64,000 bases of DNA, from positions 1 through 64,000 of the forward strand of contig CANFHC010000013.1 of assembly GCA_947446575.1 (NCBI GenBank), written 5' to 3'. This stretch comes from Bacteriovoracaceae bacterium. Lineage in GTDB: Bacteria; Bdellovibrionota; Bacteriovoracia; Bacteriovoracales; Bacteriovoracaceae. This document shows, piece by piece, positions 16,793 to 25,553 of this stretch. Position numbers and translations under genes: made by a program. Each line of letters starts with the position of its first letter. The first letter of the stretch is position 1. The notes below the pieces were generated by a model. That model had not been told where the DNA came from. It saw only the letters and a list, made by a program, of their open reading frames with translations, and ran no database searches.

Positions 16793-17293
16793 TTAAGATT
16801 CAAAAAGTTCACATACGGCTTCTAAATTTTTCGCGAGATTATTTCTGAAGTGAATATCATCTTCAAAATTAAGTACACTGCTCTTTTCCACAAATGTGCC
16901 CTTTTGGAAAAGATGTTCGGGGTGACCAAAGCTAACTCGCGCACTCGCCAGACATTTCCCCCCACGCCCTGCTTCTCTTTGAAGAATTTCCACGCGCAAC
17001 TCGCGCGCAATAGTTGGTCCCTGTTCTTTACTAACAGACTTAACCAACTCCCCAATTCCTGCTCGCAGTTCTTGGTTTTTAATTTTTATAGCTTCTTTAA
17101 TCCCTTTTTCAATCGCCATAACACGCATTGTTTTGTTGGATACATATTCTGCTTTTTTTGGTTCATCAAAATAACGGTAGGCAAAATTATTTAAAGACTC
17201 CATGATATATTGATTAAACTGATCCTGATGACTCATCTTCTCTTGAACATCAGTTAGTTTATGTTGAATTTTCTCTTCAGCTGCTTTATCCAC
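16793..17293 (-). CDS. conserved-looking protein of unknown function
   Basis: 166 residues starting at GTG 17293, preceded by TAGGAG. The N-terminal half is helical and charged (DKAAEEKIQHKLTDVQEKMSH); the rest includes EQGPTIARELRVEILQREAG and FGHPEHLFQKGTFVEKS. There is no signal peptide or membrane helix and no motif that I recognise. It is separated by 30 bases from the CBS gene upstream on the same strand, so both may be co-transcribed. Coding-like composition and the ribosome site support a real gene. Confidence 0.65.
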   Translation of the reverse strand: MDKAAEEKIQHKLTDVQEKMSHQDQFNQYIMESLNNFAYRYFDEPKKAEYVSNKTMRVMAIEKGIKEAIKIKNQELRAGIGELVKSVSKEQGPTIARELRVEILQREAGRGGKCLASARVSFGHPEHLFQKGTFVEKSSVLNFEDDIHFRNNLAKNLEAVCELFES

Positions 17294-17323
17294 TTAAATA
17301 CTCCTACATGCCATTTTCTAGAA

Positions 17324-17698
17324 CTATACCAGTATATCTTGTTTAACGACAACTCCAACACACAGCCCCCAATCATCAACGACTGGTAATAGTCCCATGT
17401 GGTTTTTTTCCATCAGATTTAAACACTCCTCAATCGTGGAATCTTTAAAAACAGTTGCAGGAATTTTTTGCATACAATTTTTAGCACTTAGGTTAAAAGG
17501 TCTAGGTGCGTATTTTAATGCTTCATCCGATATTGTTTCTTTGTGGACAACGCCGATCAGATGCTTCTCTTTTAAATTATCTACTACCAATAAATCATCA
17601 TAATTGTACTTTTTCATAATGTATAACATATCCGACGTTCGCGTTTCTGGAACACAAAATTCCACATTGCGTCTCATCACCTCTTCTACTTGATTCAT
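17324..17698 (-). CDS. two-CBS-domain protein
   Basis: 124 residues from ATG 17698, which has a strong GGAGGAGTT-type ribosome site; a longer upstream reading lacks one. Two CBS motifs are seen: EVMRRNVEFCVPETRTSDMLYIMKKYNYDDLLVVD, then KNCMQKIPATVFKDSTIEECLNLMEKNHMGLLPVVDD. Paired CBS domains bind adenine nucleotides and act as energy sensors. No effector domain is attached, so it would regulate in trans. Neighbours are unknown genes, with a universal stress protein 10 kb away. Family is firm; target unknown. Confidence 0.85.
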   Translation of the reverse strand: MNQVEEVMRRNVEFCVPETRTSDMLYIMKKYNYDDLLVVDNLKEKHLIGVVHKETISDEALKYAPRPFNLSAKNCMQKIPATVFKDSTIEECLNLMEKNHMGLLPVVDDWGLCVGVVVKQDILV

Positions 17699-17770
17699 AA
17701 CTCCTCCTTTAAAAAATCTTAATATTTTAAACTGCAAGTACAATTCCCCAAAGGAGTACTAAAGCGCTTC

Positions 17771-17800
17771 GTTGCATTCATTTGGCCATTAAGATGCAAC
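17771..17800. promoter_or_regulatory. hyphenated palindrome in a divergent promoter
   Basis: GTTGCAT (17771-17777) and ATGCAAC (17794-17800) form perfect 7-bp arms 16 bases apart, with a small TGGCCA palindrome between. It lies between the divergent CBS gene and the 55-residue gene, so it is a candidate operator for both. Confidence 0.4.
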
Positions 17801-17837
17801 TACTAATTTGGGCATCTCAAAATACTAGGAGGAAACT

Positions 17838-18005
17838 ATGAATGAATTACATTCTGGAAAACTCAGTCAAATAAAAAATAAAATAAAAGGTTTTTTAAAA
17901 AAAATGAGAAATCAAAAAGACTATATAAATACTAATCCGCCGAATAATCCTCGTATGGATTCCAGCGCGAAGTATACGCATCGAGATGATTTAAAAATGT
18001 ATTGA
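17838..18005 (+). CDS. small basic 55-residue protein
   Basis: ATG at 17838 follows a strong AGGAGG site by four or five bases; the frame ends TGA at 18003-18005. The peptide has a basic amphipathic N-terminal half (KLSQIKNKIKGFLKKMRNQK) and a polar C-terminal half (NPPNNPRMDSSAKYTHRDD). No signal peptide is seen. It is flanked by a hyphenated palindrome upstream and a hairpin downstream, so it looks like a complete single-gene unit. Function unknown; nucleic-acid or membrane-surface binding is possible for the first half. Confidence 0.62.
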   Translation: MNELHSGKLSQIKNKIKGFLKKMRNQKDYINTNPPNNPRMDSSAKYTHRDDLKMY

Positions 18006-18011
18006 AAATTT

Positions 18012-18037
18012 GCTCTCACCCTTAAACAGGTGGGAGC
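18012..18037 (+). terminator. hairpin after the 55-residue gene
   Basis: A 9-bp stem (18012-18020 with 18029-18037, one G-T pair) and an 8-base loop lie between two convergent genes. The tail is A-rich rather than T-rich on the plus strand, so it may act in both directions or weakly. Confidence 0.55.
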
Positions 18038-18039
18038 AA

Positions 18040-18996
18040 TTACAAAAAAAGTATCATCGACATGGAAACTTCTTGAAGGAGATAATTATTGTAAGCTACT
18101 CCCACTAATACGTGTTTATTGAGAAGATATTGAGCCCCATAATAAATATCATTTTTTGTATTTTGGTAAAGTAATTGGCCTTCGCCAAATGCCGAATTTG
18201 AAGAGACCTCACTTCTTTGCGCAAGATTGAACATCCATCTTCCTAGTTGAAATGAGGCGGAGTACAGTTTCACCTGAGTTTGCAGAGGATAAAATTTGTA
18301 CTTAGTATTGATAGCTCCCATATCCAAGGAAAGTCTGCCCAAACTCATGCCCAAAGTATAAGTATAAACTTTAAATGTTTCTTGATAAGTTGGGCTGTTG
18401 TAATAAGTAGAATAAGCAGTACCTGTATCAGGATCAAGATTTGATCCTAAATTAACTTTAACATCATCGCTATAAGTATAGGCTCCCATCGTAAACATAA
18501 ATAACCTTGCCGATGCTCCCACTCCTGGATTAATTTTTTTTATATCTGGATTTCTTTTAGCCGATAAACCAATATCAATACTTACATTTTTTTTCTCTAT
18601 GAGACTTAATCCCAAAGCTAAACTAATCTTTTCATTTTTGTATTGTTTTTTATTGAGCCTACGGGTGAGATAATCACTACTCATTTCAATTGGACGATTT
18701 CCGAAAAAACTATTTTCCTCGGTATTGGAAACGAGGGCACCGAATTTCCCGGTTCCACTTGCGAGGTCAAATTTCAGTGGATTGCCAGCCTGGTATCTAG
18801 TTTCAATTCCAAGTCCTTTTATTTTACTAATATTACTGGGATTTAAACTTCCGGCAGAACTAGTTGAAGGAAGTGACCTCCCACTACTGCGCTCAGATGC
18901 CCCCGAACTTCCACAATGAATAAAATAATTGCAAAGATCTTCATCAGCAAACGCAATATTTGATAAAACAAGTTGTAGGAAAAGAAATAATTTAAT
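18040..18996 (-). CDS. secreted, probably outer-membrane beta-barrel protein with an ATT start
   Basis: 318 residues if read from ATT at 18996. From that codon the product begins MKLFLFLQLVLSNIAFA, a complete signal peptide, and then DEDLCNYFIHCGSSG and a Ser/Gly-rich stretch. Six bases before the ATT is AAAAGG. A stop codon lies four codons upstream of the ATT, and no ATG, GTG or TTG occurs in frame until the ATG at 18684, which would remove the signal peptide. The C-terminal two thirds alternate polar and hydrophobic residues with many Tyr, like a beta-barrel, and end in the aromatic-containing SMSMILFL. Family not recognised. The gene could also be a start-codon mutant. Confidence 0.68.
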   Translation of the reverse strand: MKLFLFLQLVLSNIAFADEDLCNYFIHCGSSGASERSSGRSLPSTSSAGSLNPSNISKIKGLGIETRYQAGNPLKFDLASGTGKFGALVSNTEENSFFGNRPIEMSSDYLTRRLNKKQYKNEKISLALGLSLIEKKNVSIDIGLSAKRNPDIKKINPGVGASARLFMFTMGAYTYSDDVKVNLGSNLDPDTGTAYSTYYNSPTYQETFKVYTYTLGMSLGRLSLDMGAINTKYKFYPLQTQVKLYSASFQLGRWMFNLAQRSEVSSNSAFGEGQLLYQNTKNDIYYGAQYLLNKHVLVGVAYNNYLLQEVSMSMILFL

Positions 18997-19077
18997 GATG
19001 AGCCTTTTCTATAAAGTGGCCATTACAACTATAATATTATAATTCCACTTCCGTATTTTTCACAATACGAGAAAAAG

Positions 19078-19950
19078 TTACGGTTTATACCAACAAACAG
19101 GACGATTCCCAACCGTATCACCGTTTCTCAACGAACATACTCCAGTATTAGCATCAGTCGAAGAAACTAATTCTGAAAAGCCATGGTCGCAGAGAGAAGC
19201 TTGAAAATACGTATCAAGACGACATTGTGCATGTGGATGTTGATCATTTGTTTGAGCAACAACCGATGTATCAGGTGTTACAAAGTTAACCGGAGTCTTC
19301 CCTTGCATGATAGCGTTTAATAATTTTGCTGTAGCTAAACCCGCCATTGCAGATCGTTCACAGAGCGCTATTTCGTTCGCGTTTTTGTAAACCAGCTGAC
19401 AGTTGCTCAATACATTGGCAGGAATCGTCATTTTACTTACGATAGTAACGTTGTCATCTTGTTCGAAATAATGACGTAAGCATTTCATTGATCCCCAATA
19501 GTCTGCCTGACCTTCATTTGATGCCCACATTTGCTGAACTCCAGCCTTCTTCGGCGCTCCGCCTAAGTGGTGACCTAGTTCATGGCAAGCAACTAGTGCC
19601 ATTGCGTCTTCTGTCGTCTCAATATGGCGAGCAAGGCCTCCAAACATTACGATAGTATCTACTCCTGGAGTTTGTTGGTGAGCATAAGCGTTTACATTTT
19701 CATCAGTCCATCTTCTTTCGATAACAAACTTTTTTCCTGTCGCTTCTACCGCACTCGTAAAAAGAGCTGAGACTCTATCCATGACTTTATTGAATTGAAC
19801 ATCTGAAATTCCACCTAAGGCTTTTTGTCCAACTGGAATTCTTAAGCTGTTCTCTGGTGCAAATCCCGTGTGCCCATGAATGTCACATGCTGATGCTCCA
19901 AAGGAGAAAAGACTTAAAGAAAGTAGAGAAATTTTTAACCAACTTGTCAT
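19078..19950 (-). CDS. secreted zinc metallopeptidase
   Basis: 290 residues with a signal peptide cut near ASA-C (residue 21). The zinc site is H123-E124-x2-H127 in ACHELGHHLGG, and a downstream NEGQAD (E146, D150) supplies the third ligand in the manner of M48-like or gluzincin peptidases. Four or more Cys in the C-terminal part suggest disulphides. Start ATG 19950. It stands alone and is probably periplasmic or exported. In a predatory-type genome, secreted proteases are common, but a role in prey digestion is only inference. Confidence 0.82.
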   Translation of the reverse strand: MTSWLKISLLSLSLFSFGASACDIHGHTGFAPENSLRIPVGQKALGGISDVQFNKVMDRVSALFTSAVEATGKKFVIERRWTDENVNAYAHQQTPGVDTIVMFGGLARHIETTEDAMALVACHELGHHLGGAPKKAGVQQMWASNEGQADYWGSMKCLRHYFEQDDNVTIVSKMTIPANVLSNCQLVYKNANEIALCERSAMAGLATAKLLNAIMQGKTPVNFVTPDTSVVAQTNDQHPHAQCRLDTYFQASLCDHGFSELVSSTDANTGVCSLRNGDTVGNRPVCWYKP

Positions 19951-20137
19951 ACGTTTAGATCCTGCAAAAAATAGGTCCCTGGGAATGGAACTGGATAATG
20001 CAAAAACTATTTTTTTTTGTCTAAAAGTTTTTCACTCTGAAAGGTCATTGTGAGAAGATGTTTGATTTTGATTTGGTAAATATTTGAGAATACTTTATTT
20101 TTGCATCGGTCCACAAATTGGAATATAATTTCAACTT

Positions 20138-20902
20138 ATGAGAAAAGTACTCGTATTTCAGCATGTTGCCCATAAAATCTTAGGAACCTTAAACCCCACT
20201 TTGAAAGAGCATGGCCTTCGAATGCGCTATGTGAATTTTGAGCGCACTCCAGACGTTCATCCTTCAGTTGAAAAGTATGACGGACTTATTATCTTGGGCG
20301 GTCATATGGGAGTGTATGAAGCAGATAAGTACACTCATATTAAAGTAGAAATGAAACTCATCGAAGAAGCACTCAAAAAACAGATTCCTATTCTCGGAAT
20401 CTGTTTGGGCTCTCAGCTCTTAGCTCACGTTTTAGGAGCGAGTGTAAGAAAACATGCCGAAAAAGAAATTGGTTGGCACAATATTAATCTCACAGCAGAA
20501 GGAGTGTCTGATCCGCTATTTTCTCACTTCAATAAAACAGAAAAAATTTTCCAACTTCACGGGGACACTTTTGATGTTCCGGCGTCGGCCATTCATCTGG
20601 CCCGAAGTGAGCAATGTCCTTCTCAAGCATTTCGCTATGGAGACAAAGTTTATGGCCTACAGTTTCATTTGGAAGTTGATCGCCCAATGATTCATCGCTG
20701 GTTGGATAATCCGATGAACTTGAAAGACATAGAAGAATCGAATGGTAAATTTTCAGTTGATGACATTAGGGCCGAAACAATAAAGCGCATTGAACATTCA
20801 ATGGATTTAAGCTACCAGACATTTTCAAAGTTTATAGAATTATTTGCTCTACCTCCTAGACCTATACTTCTAGGTTCTCATCACATTAAAATCCTAAAAT
20901 AG
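20138..20902 (+). CDS. class I glutamine amidotransferase domain protein
   Basis: 254 residues. The nucleophile elbow GICLGSQLLAH gives the catalytic Cys, and LQFHLEVD gives the His-Glu pair, so the triad is complete. An LIILGGHMGVYEADKY segment matches the GMP-synthase-like stand-alone amidotransferases that hydrolyse glutamine or gamma-glutamyl bonds. No synthetase domain is fused or adjacent, so the acceptor is unknown. The gene is monocistronic, with intergenic DNA on both sides. Confidence 0.85.
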   Translation: MRKVLVFQHVAHKILGTLNPTLKEHGLRMRYVNFERTPDVHPSVEKYDGLIILGGHMGVYEADKYTHIKVEMKLIEEALKKQIPILGICLGSQLLAHVLGASVRKHAEKEIGWHNINLTAEGVSDPLFSHFNKTEKIFQLHGDTFDVPASAIHLARSEQCPSQAFRYGDKVYGLQFHLEVDRPMIHRWLDNPMNLKDIEESNGKFSVDDIRAETIKRIEHSMDLSYQTFSKFIELFALPPRPILLGSHHIKILK

Positions 20903-21015
20903 TTCACTACACTTTTATCTATAATTAATTCGTATCATTTCCATTCATATTTTGACATGTCCCTTTACCTATAATCAGAGCTACAATGAAAGCAAGATTA
21001 TGGCTGGAGAGAATT

Positions 21016-21450
21016 ATGAAAAAAGATTTGAAAAAAAAAGAAATTGAATATGAAAATTTTGTCACATTAGCCATTGGTGTTTGGGTGATGATTGCCCCTT
21101 TGTTTTTAGGAAGTATCCCAGACTATCCAGGAGCAAATGTCTATATGTGGAATTTTTTCTTTGTGGGAATCGCTGTCATTATTATGTCAGTACTTGCCAT
21201 CAGGAAAATGGTCGCTTGGGCGGAAACCATTAATTTTATGGCCGGAGTGTGGCTAATTATCTCTCCGCTTTTTCTCATCTATTATAATTTAAGTGAATTA
21301 TATTTTTGGAACTCGATAATTACAGGTTTATTTATTGCGATTTTTTCAGCAATGTCGATTCCAATTTTAGAAAAAATTATTTATCACAAACACATAAAAT
21401 CTTTTAACGAAGAAAATGATCCTTATTGGATTTTAAATCATCAAAAATAA
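21016..21450 (+). CDS. SPW-repeat integral membrane protein
   Basis: About 144 residues from ATG 21016, which follows a GGAGAG ribosome site; an ATG ten codons earlier lacks one. Four helices are arranged as two similar halves, each with the pattern GVWVMIAPLFLG or GVWLIISPLFLIYY, the SPW-repeat signature. Function of the family is unknown. The gene ends six bases before the convergent ATPase gene. Confidence 0.75.
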   Translation: MKKDLKKKEIEYENFVTLAIGVWVMIAPLFLGSIPDYPGANVYMWNFFFVGIAVIIMSVLAIRKMVAWAETINFMAGVWLIISPLFLIYYNLSELYFWNSIITGLFIAIFSAMSIPILEKIIYHKHIKSFNEENDPYWILNHQK

Positions 21451-21455
21451 TTATT

Positions 21456-22037
21456 TTAATCCAAGGAAGGCTCGTTTTGAATTTTTAAAATTAAGTCTAG
21501 GGCCTTTTGAACTTTGATTGAAAAATCGACATCACTTTTGATGGCATAAAACCTTGGGTGGTATCGCCAAATTCCGGCAATCTGTTCATCTATTGCGCTA
21601 GCTTCAAGTGCAGACTCTGTTCGCAAAGGATTGCTGTGGTTATATCCCAAGAGATCTGTAGGTGAATGCAGATGGATGACGGCATAGTAGCGGTCATATT
21701 CCGCTGCCATTGATGTATGTCCCATTTCAAAAAATGTTTTTTCTTCTTCCGGCCAATAGGCTAGACCATCAAGTGTTCCACGGTCACACAGACCCATTGA
21801 CCAAATATTTTCTGAGCAAACTAAATTTTCCATTTCTCTTTGCACATGAAAGATAGCTCTTTGAGCGGCCATCTTTCCAGAGAGACTTGGTAGTCTCCAG
21901 AACCCTCCCCCGAAAATAATCGAAGCAGCCTCTGGAAAAATGACTGACTTATCACTAAGCAATAACTTAAATTTTTCTAAAATAGTTGTTTTCCCGCCTC
22001 CGGGCCCGCCTGTCACAACAATCAATTTGGTTTTCAT
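21456..22037 (-). CDS. P-loop ATPase/kinase-like protein (AAA_28 / NadR-like)
   Basis: 193 residues. A Walker A motif VTGGPGGGKTTI (about 8-19) opens the protein, and CDRGTLDGLAYWP resembles the Walker B/lid region of nucleoside-kinase-like AAA_28 proteins. Later Arg and His residues (HSNPLRTE) could bind phosphate. Family members phosphorylate or bind small nucleosides; the substrate is not known here. Single gene, convergent with the SPW gene. Confidence 0.78.
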   Translation of the reverse strand: MKTKLIVVTGGPGGGKTTILEKFKLLLSDKSVIFPEAASIIFGGGFWRLPSLSGKMAAQRAIFHVQREMENLVCSENIWSMGLCDRGTLDGLAYWPEEEKTFFEMGHTSMAAEYDRYYAVIHLHSPTDLLGYNHSNPLRTESALEASAIDEQIAGIWRYHPRFYAIKSDVDFSIKVQKALDLILKIQNEPSLD

Positions 22038-22136
22038 ATTTTTATCCTAAAGATACTAATCAAAAAGTTACTATTCTCTTTTAATACAATATTCTGTATT
22101 TTTAAAAAGAAAACTAAAATCCCAAGGATTGGGCCT

Positions 22137-23006
22137 ATGAAAAAATCACAACAGCATCAAAAATTAAGGCAAAAAGTTATTCCCAAATTAAGACACCAGA
22201 TTATTAAATCAACAGGTGAATTAGAGCCTTTCTCTGAAGTAAAATTAAGACGATCATTGCAAAGAACCGGCTTAAAGCCTAAGGCATGTAAAGAAATTAC
22301 CAACGAAATTGTTGGAAAAATTAAAAATGTTTCCAGCACTAAGGATATTTACCAACACACTTTTAAACTCTTAAAAAAACAATCAACCGTTGCAGCTACA
22401 CATTATTCATTAAAAAAATCTTTATTAGAATTAGGTCCAACTGGCTATGAGTTCGAAATCTTTGCTTCCAAGTATTTTGAGGCCATTGGATTTAGCACCT
22501 ATGTAGGAATTGTTTTGCAAGGCCAATATGTGCGCCACGAAGTGGATATAGTCGCTAGCAAACCTAACTACCAAGTTTACAGCGAATGTAAATTTCATAA
22601 CAATAGTGGACGAAAAAATGATATTAAAGTTGTTCTTTATGTAAAGGCCCGTTGGGATGATTTAAAAAATGGCCCTGATGGAAAATACCTGCGTGAGTAT
22701 TATGTAATTTCCAACACTACTTTTACTAAAGACGCTATTGAATACGCTGAAGGCTCTGGTCTTAAACTTTTAGGAGTCAATGCTCCAGCAGATGAATCAT
22801 TTTTAGAGAAAATAAAAAAATATAAACTCTACCCTATTACCTCTTTGATGAAGTTAAAAAAATTCTATATCCGAGAGTTATTAAAAAGCAAAATAGTTCT
22901 TTGTTCTCAACTTTTAGATGAAAAAAAACTTCTTTTAAATATGGGTATGACGATTAAAGACGTTGAGTCGATATTTGCTGATATAAATAAATTACTCATC
23001 CTCTAA
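22137..23006 (+). CDS. ATP-cone domain fused to an Mrr-like PD-(D/E)XK nuclease
   Basis: 289 residues. Residues about 20-95 form an ATP-cone (KSTGELEPFSEVKLRRSLQRTG), the nucleotide-sensing module of ribonucleotide reductases. Residues about 100-215 form a restriction-endonuclease-like core: GYEFEIFASKYFEAIGF, then D137 in HEVDIVA and E150-C-K152 in VYSECKF, giving the PD-(D/E)XK centre. A C-terminal helical region follows. The protein may be a DNA or RNA nuclease switched by ATP/dATP. The next gene, 15 bases on, is a beta-CASP nuclease on the same strand. Confidence 0.85.
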   Translation: MKKSQQHQKLRQKVIPKLRHQIIKSTGELEPFSEVKLRRSLQRTGLKPKACKEITNEIVGKIKNVSSTKDIYQHTFKLLKKQSTVAATHYSLKKSLLELGPTGYEFEIFASKYFEAIGFSTYVGIVLQGQYVRHEVDIVASKPNYQVYSECKFHNNSGRKNDIKVVLYVKARWDDLKNGPDGKYLREYYVISNTTFTKDAIEYAEGSGLKLLGVNAPADESFLEKIKKYKLYPITSLMKLKKFYIRELLKSKIVLCSQLLDEKKLLLNMGMTIKDVESIFADINKLLIL

Positions 23007-23021
23007 ACAAAACGAGTAAAA

Positions 23022-24320
23022 ATGAAAATTACCTTTATTGGTGCAACTAAAGACGTAACCGGATCGATGACTTTGCTGGAGAATTCTGCAGGAAAAATTC
23101 TTATAGATTGTGGTTTGTATCAAGGACCCAATGAAGTCGTAAAAAAAAATTTACTTCCGCTTCCCTTTAATCCAAAAAATATTGATGCTATCATTTTAAC
23201 TCACGCGCACCTAGATCACTCAGGCCTTATCCCACGACTCACAAGAGTTGGATTCAGAGGTCAGATCTTTTGCACGAAACCAACAATGAAATTAGCCCAT
23301 ATAATAATGGCCGATAGTGCTCACATTATGGAGCGAAACGAACATCACCTATTAAATGGTTTTTACGAATCTCCAGATGTAGTTGTCGCAACTTCATTAT
23401 TTAAAACTAAAAAACTTCATGCTCCTTTCGACGTTTTAGGAATGACTGTCACTTTTCAATCATCTGGACATATTTTAGGTGCAGTTTCTGTGCATATTGT
23501 AGATGGAGCTGATTCTGCTGTTTTTTCAGGAGACTTAGGACGAAGTAATGATCCAATGAATTTCCCTCCTGAAGCTTGCCCAAAAGCAAAAACAATTGTG
23601 ATGGAATCTACTTACGGTGGAAAAGTTAGATCGGGAAATATGCACGTGGAACTTATAAATTTTTTGAAGAAAATTAAGGCTGAATCAAAAGTTGGAATTA
23701 TCGCAAGCTTTGCCGTTGCAAGAGCTCAACTTCTTATTACTTTAATTCAACAATTTTACAAAGATCATCCTGAAGAAAAAGTGAGGATGATTATTGACGG
23801 CCCCATGATGACTGAAGCCAATAAAATTTATAAAGAATTTTCTGATCTTACTAGAATGCCTGAAGAGCTAAGAAATGCGCTGGAGGATTTGGATATTATC
23901 GATCACGTAAGCGAATGGAACTCTATCCGTAAAAAAGATGGTCCTCTTATTATAATTTCTTCAAGCGGAATGATCGCTGGTGGAAGAATTTGGCGCTATA
24001 TCGAAAATTGGCAAAATGATAAGTCTGCAGTCGTCTTTCTTCCAGGTTATCAAGCAGAAGGAACACCTGGTAAAGAATTGAGCATCGGAAATAGAAATAT
24101 ACAATCTGAAGATGGCACTCCAATTCATTGGTCGGGTGAAATCGTTTCTTCTTCAGCTTTTTCATCACACGCAGACCAAAATGAATTAATGGCATGGCTA
24201 ACTAATGTTGATAAAGAGACAAAGATATTTTTGATTCATGGCGAGTATGAATCAAAGCTAGCGTTAAAGAAGAAACTATTAGAACTCGGCTATAAAAATT
24301 GTATAATCCCCGAGTCCTGA
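23022..24320 (+). CDS. beta-CASP metallo-beta-lactamase-fold nuclease
   Basis: 432 residues. The metallo-beta-lactamase metal site is HAHLDH (61-66), with a further His in SSGHILGAV and Asp in FSGDLGR. The beta-CASP part includes MESTYGG, the SSSGMIAGGRIWRY motif and the late SSAFSSHADQNEL His. This is the CPSF73/RNase-J-like YSH1-type family that cuts RNA. All metal ligands are visible. It is in a probable operon with the ATP-cone nuclease upstream. Confidence 0.92.
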   Translation: MKITFIGATKDVTGSMTLLENSAGKILIDCGLYQGPNEVVKKNLLPLPFNPKNIDAIILTHAHLDHSGLIPRLTRVGFRGQIFCTKPTMKLAHIIMADSAHIMERNEHHLLNGFYESPDVVVATSLFKTKKLHAPFDVLGMTVTFQSSGHILGAVSVHIVDGADSAVFSGDLGRSNDPMNFPPEACPKAKTIVMESTYGGKVRSGNMHVELINFLKKIKAESKVGIIASFAVARAQLLITLIQQFYKDHPEEKVRMIIDGPMMTEANKIYKEFSDLTRMPEELRNALEDLDIIDHVSEWNSIRKKDGPLIIISSSGMIAGGRIWRYIENWQNDKSAVVFLPGYQAEGTPGKELSIGNRNIQSEDGTPIHWSGEIVSSSAFSSHADQNELMAWLTNVDKETKIFLIHGEYESKLALKKKLLELGYKNCIIPES

Positions 24321-24333
24321 AAATTTCATAGAT

Positions 24334-25521
24334 CTATTTCAAAAGATTTTTAAGTTTCACTAATTCTCTTTTTTCTTCTGGTGGAATATCAGTTCCAGAT
24401 GAACCACTATATCCAGATTCAATTGAATCAGCATATTCTTGGTAACATTTTTTAGCATAAGCAGATGAAGGATACTTTTTTATACAGTCTTTTAAGTATA
24501 AATCCCCCAAAGAAAAGAAATAAGATTGACTCATTTTGTGTTCAATTTTAGAAAGCCAGTACAAAATTTCTGGCGCTAATTCTGAATCGGGATGAACCAC
24601 TAAATAATTGAGTAGAACTCCAGAAGAAACAAATAAATTAATATCGTCTTCCCCAGAAAAAACAATTTCTTTTTTCATATCTAATGGTGTGAGGTTTTTG
24701 TCAATAAACTCCCTCAAAAAAGTAGCACTTGCTGGATTGAAACCTTTCCATGTTTGAAGATTACTTCTCCATCTTGTAATCATCTTTCTATCAAAACTAG
24801 AAAGACGATTATCTTTTTCCCATTTTATGATAAAAGCATTGGCCTTATCGTAGTCGAATTTAATTTTAGTATCTATTGAAATTATTTTTCTAAGGGACGC
24901 GAGCACTTCAGGTCCGGCCCTCTTTTCTGAATGGCTCAGACTCTCATCTAAAGCTTTATTAAAATAAGTTTTTGCATCATCAAAGCGGCGAACTAGATAC
25001 AAATAATTTGCATAAGAAAAATCAGAGTCAAAAAGCTCTCGCTTTTCTTGCTTGATATTGCTTCCAAAAGCATTTTTAGAAACAGACTCAGGCAGTTGTG
25101 AATGGCAAGAAACACAAAGGGCCCCCAAAACATTGAGTCTTTTTTGAGCGAATACATAATTATTAGATTCAACGGAAATAATCGTTTCTTCAAGATGTTC
25201 ATTAATTGTATCTAGGCTTGGACGAAATCCGGGTCTTTGAAACATGTCAGCATGCTTGGCACTTTTAAAAAAAAGCGATAAATCATTAAGGTTTTTCAAA
25301 AGTTCTTTCTTATCTTTTTGACGGCTAAAGTCCCATGAACTATAGTTGGTTGAGTATACGTAAGGAATAATTTTCACATAAGAATCATAAACATTTCCCA
25401 TGACGGCTTTGGCCTGTGCTTGTTTTGCGTCGACTGGCGGCTCAGCTTTCTCTCCACTGATAAAAGCAAAAGCTGGAACAATCATTGCCGTGCTTAAAAT
25501 ACTTAATAAAACTTTTTTCAA
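24334..25521 (-). CDS. secreted protein with one c-type haem motif
   Basis: 395 residues from TTG 25521, which sits five bases after GGAGG and yields MKKVLLSILSTAMIVPAFA, a clean signal peptide; an ATG at 25533 overlaps the ribosome site itself. One haem motif CVSCH lies near residue 130, in GALCVSCHSQLPES. The rest is helical with repeated patterns (SDFSYANYLYLVRRFDDAKTYFNKAL) like tetratricopeptide repeats. It is probably a periplasmic cytochrome-like scaffold. It is just downstream of pckA on the same strand, with a 32-base gap. Confidence 0.75.
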   Translation of the reverse strand: MKKVLLSILSTAMIVPAFAFISGEKAEPPVDAKQAQAKAVMGNVYDSYVKIIPYVYSTNYSSWDFSRQKDKKELLKNLNDLSLFFKSAKHADMFQRPGFRPSLDTINEHLEETIISVESNNYVFAQKRLNVLGALCVSCHSQLPESVSKNAFGSNIKQEKRELFDSDFSYANYLYLVRRFDDAKTYFNKALDESLSHSEKRAGPEVLASLRKIISIDTKIKFDYDKANAFIIKWEKDNRLSSFDRKMITRWRSNLQTWKGFNPASATFLREFIDKNLTPLDMKKEIVFSGEDDINLFVSSGVLLNYLVVHPDSELAPEILYWLSKIEHKMSQSYFFSLGDLYLKDCIKKYPSSAYAKKCYQEYADSIESGYSGSSGTDIPPEEKRELVKLKNLLK

Positions 25522-25553
25522 AAAATCCTCCATGAAGATCGTGTTACTACTTG

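Noticed and set aside
20952-20975. TTGACA and TATAAT before the SPW gene
   Set aside because: Spacing is only 12 bases, too short for a normal sigma-70 promoter.
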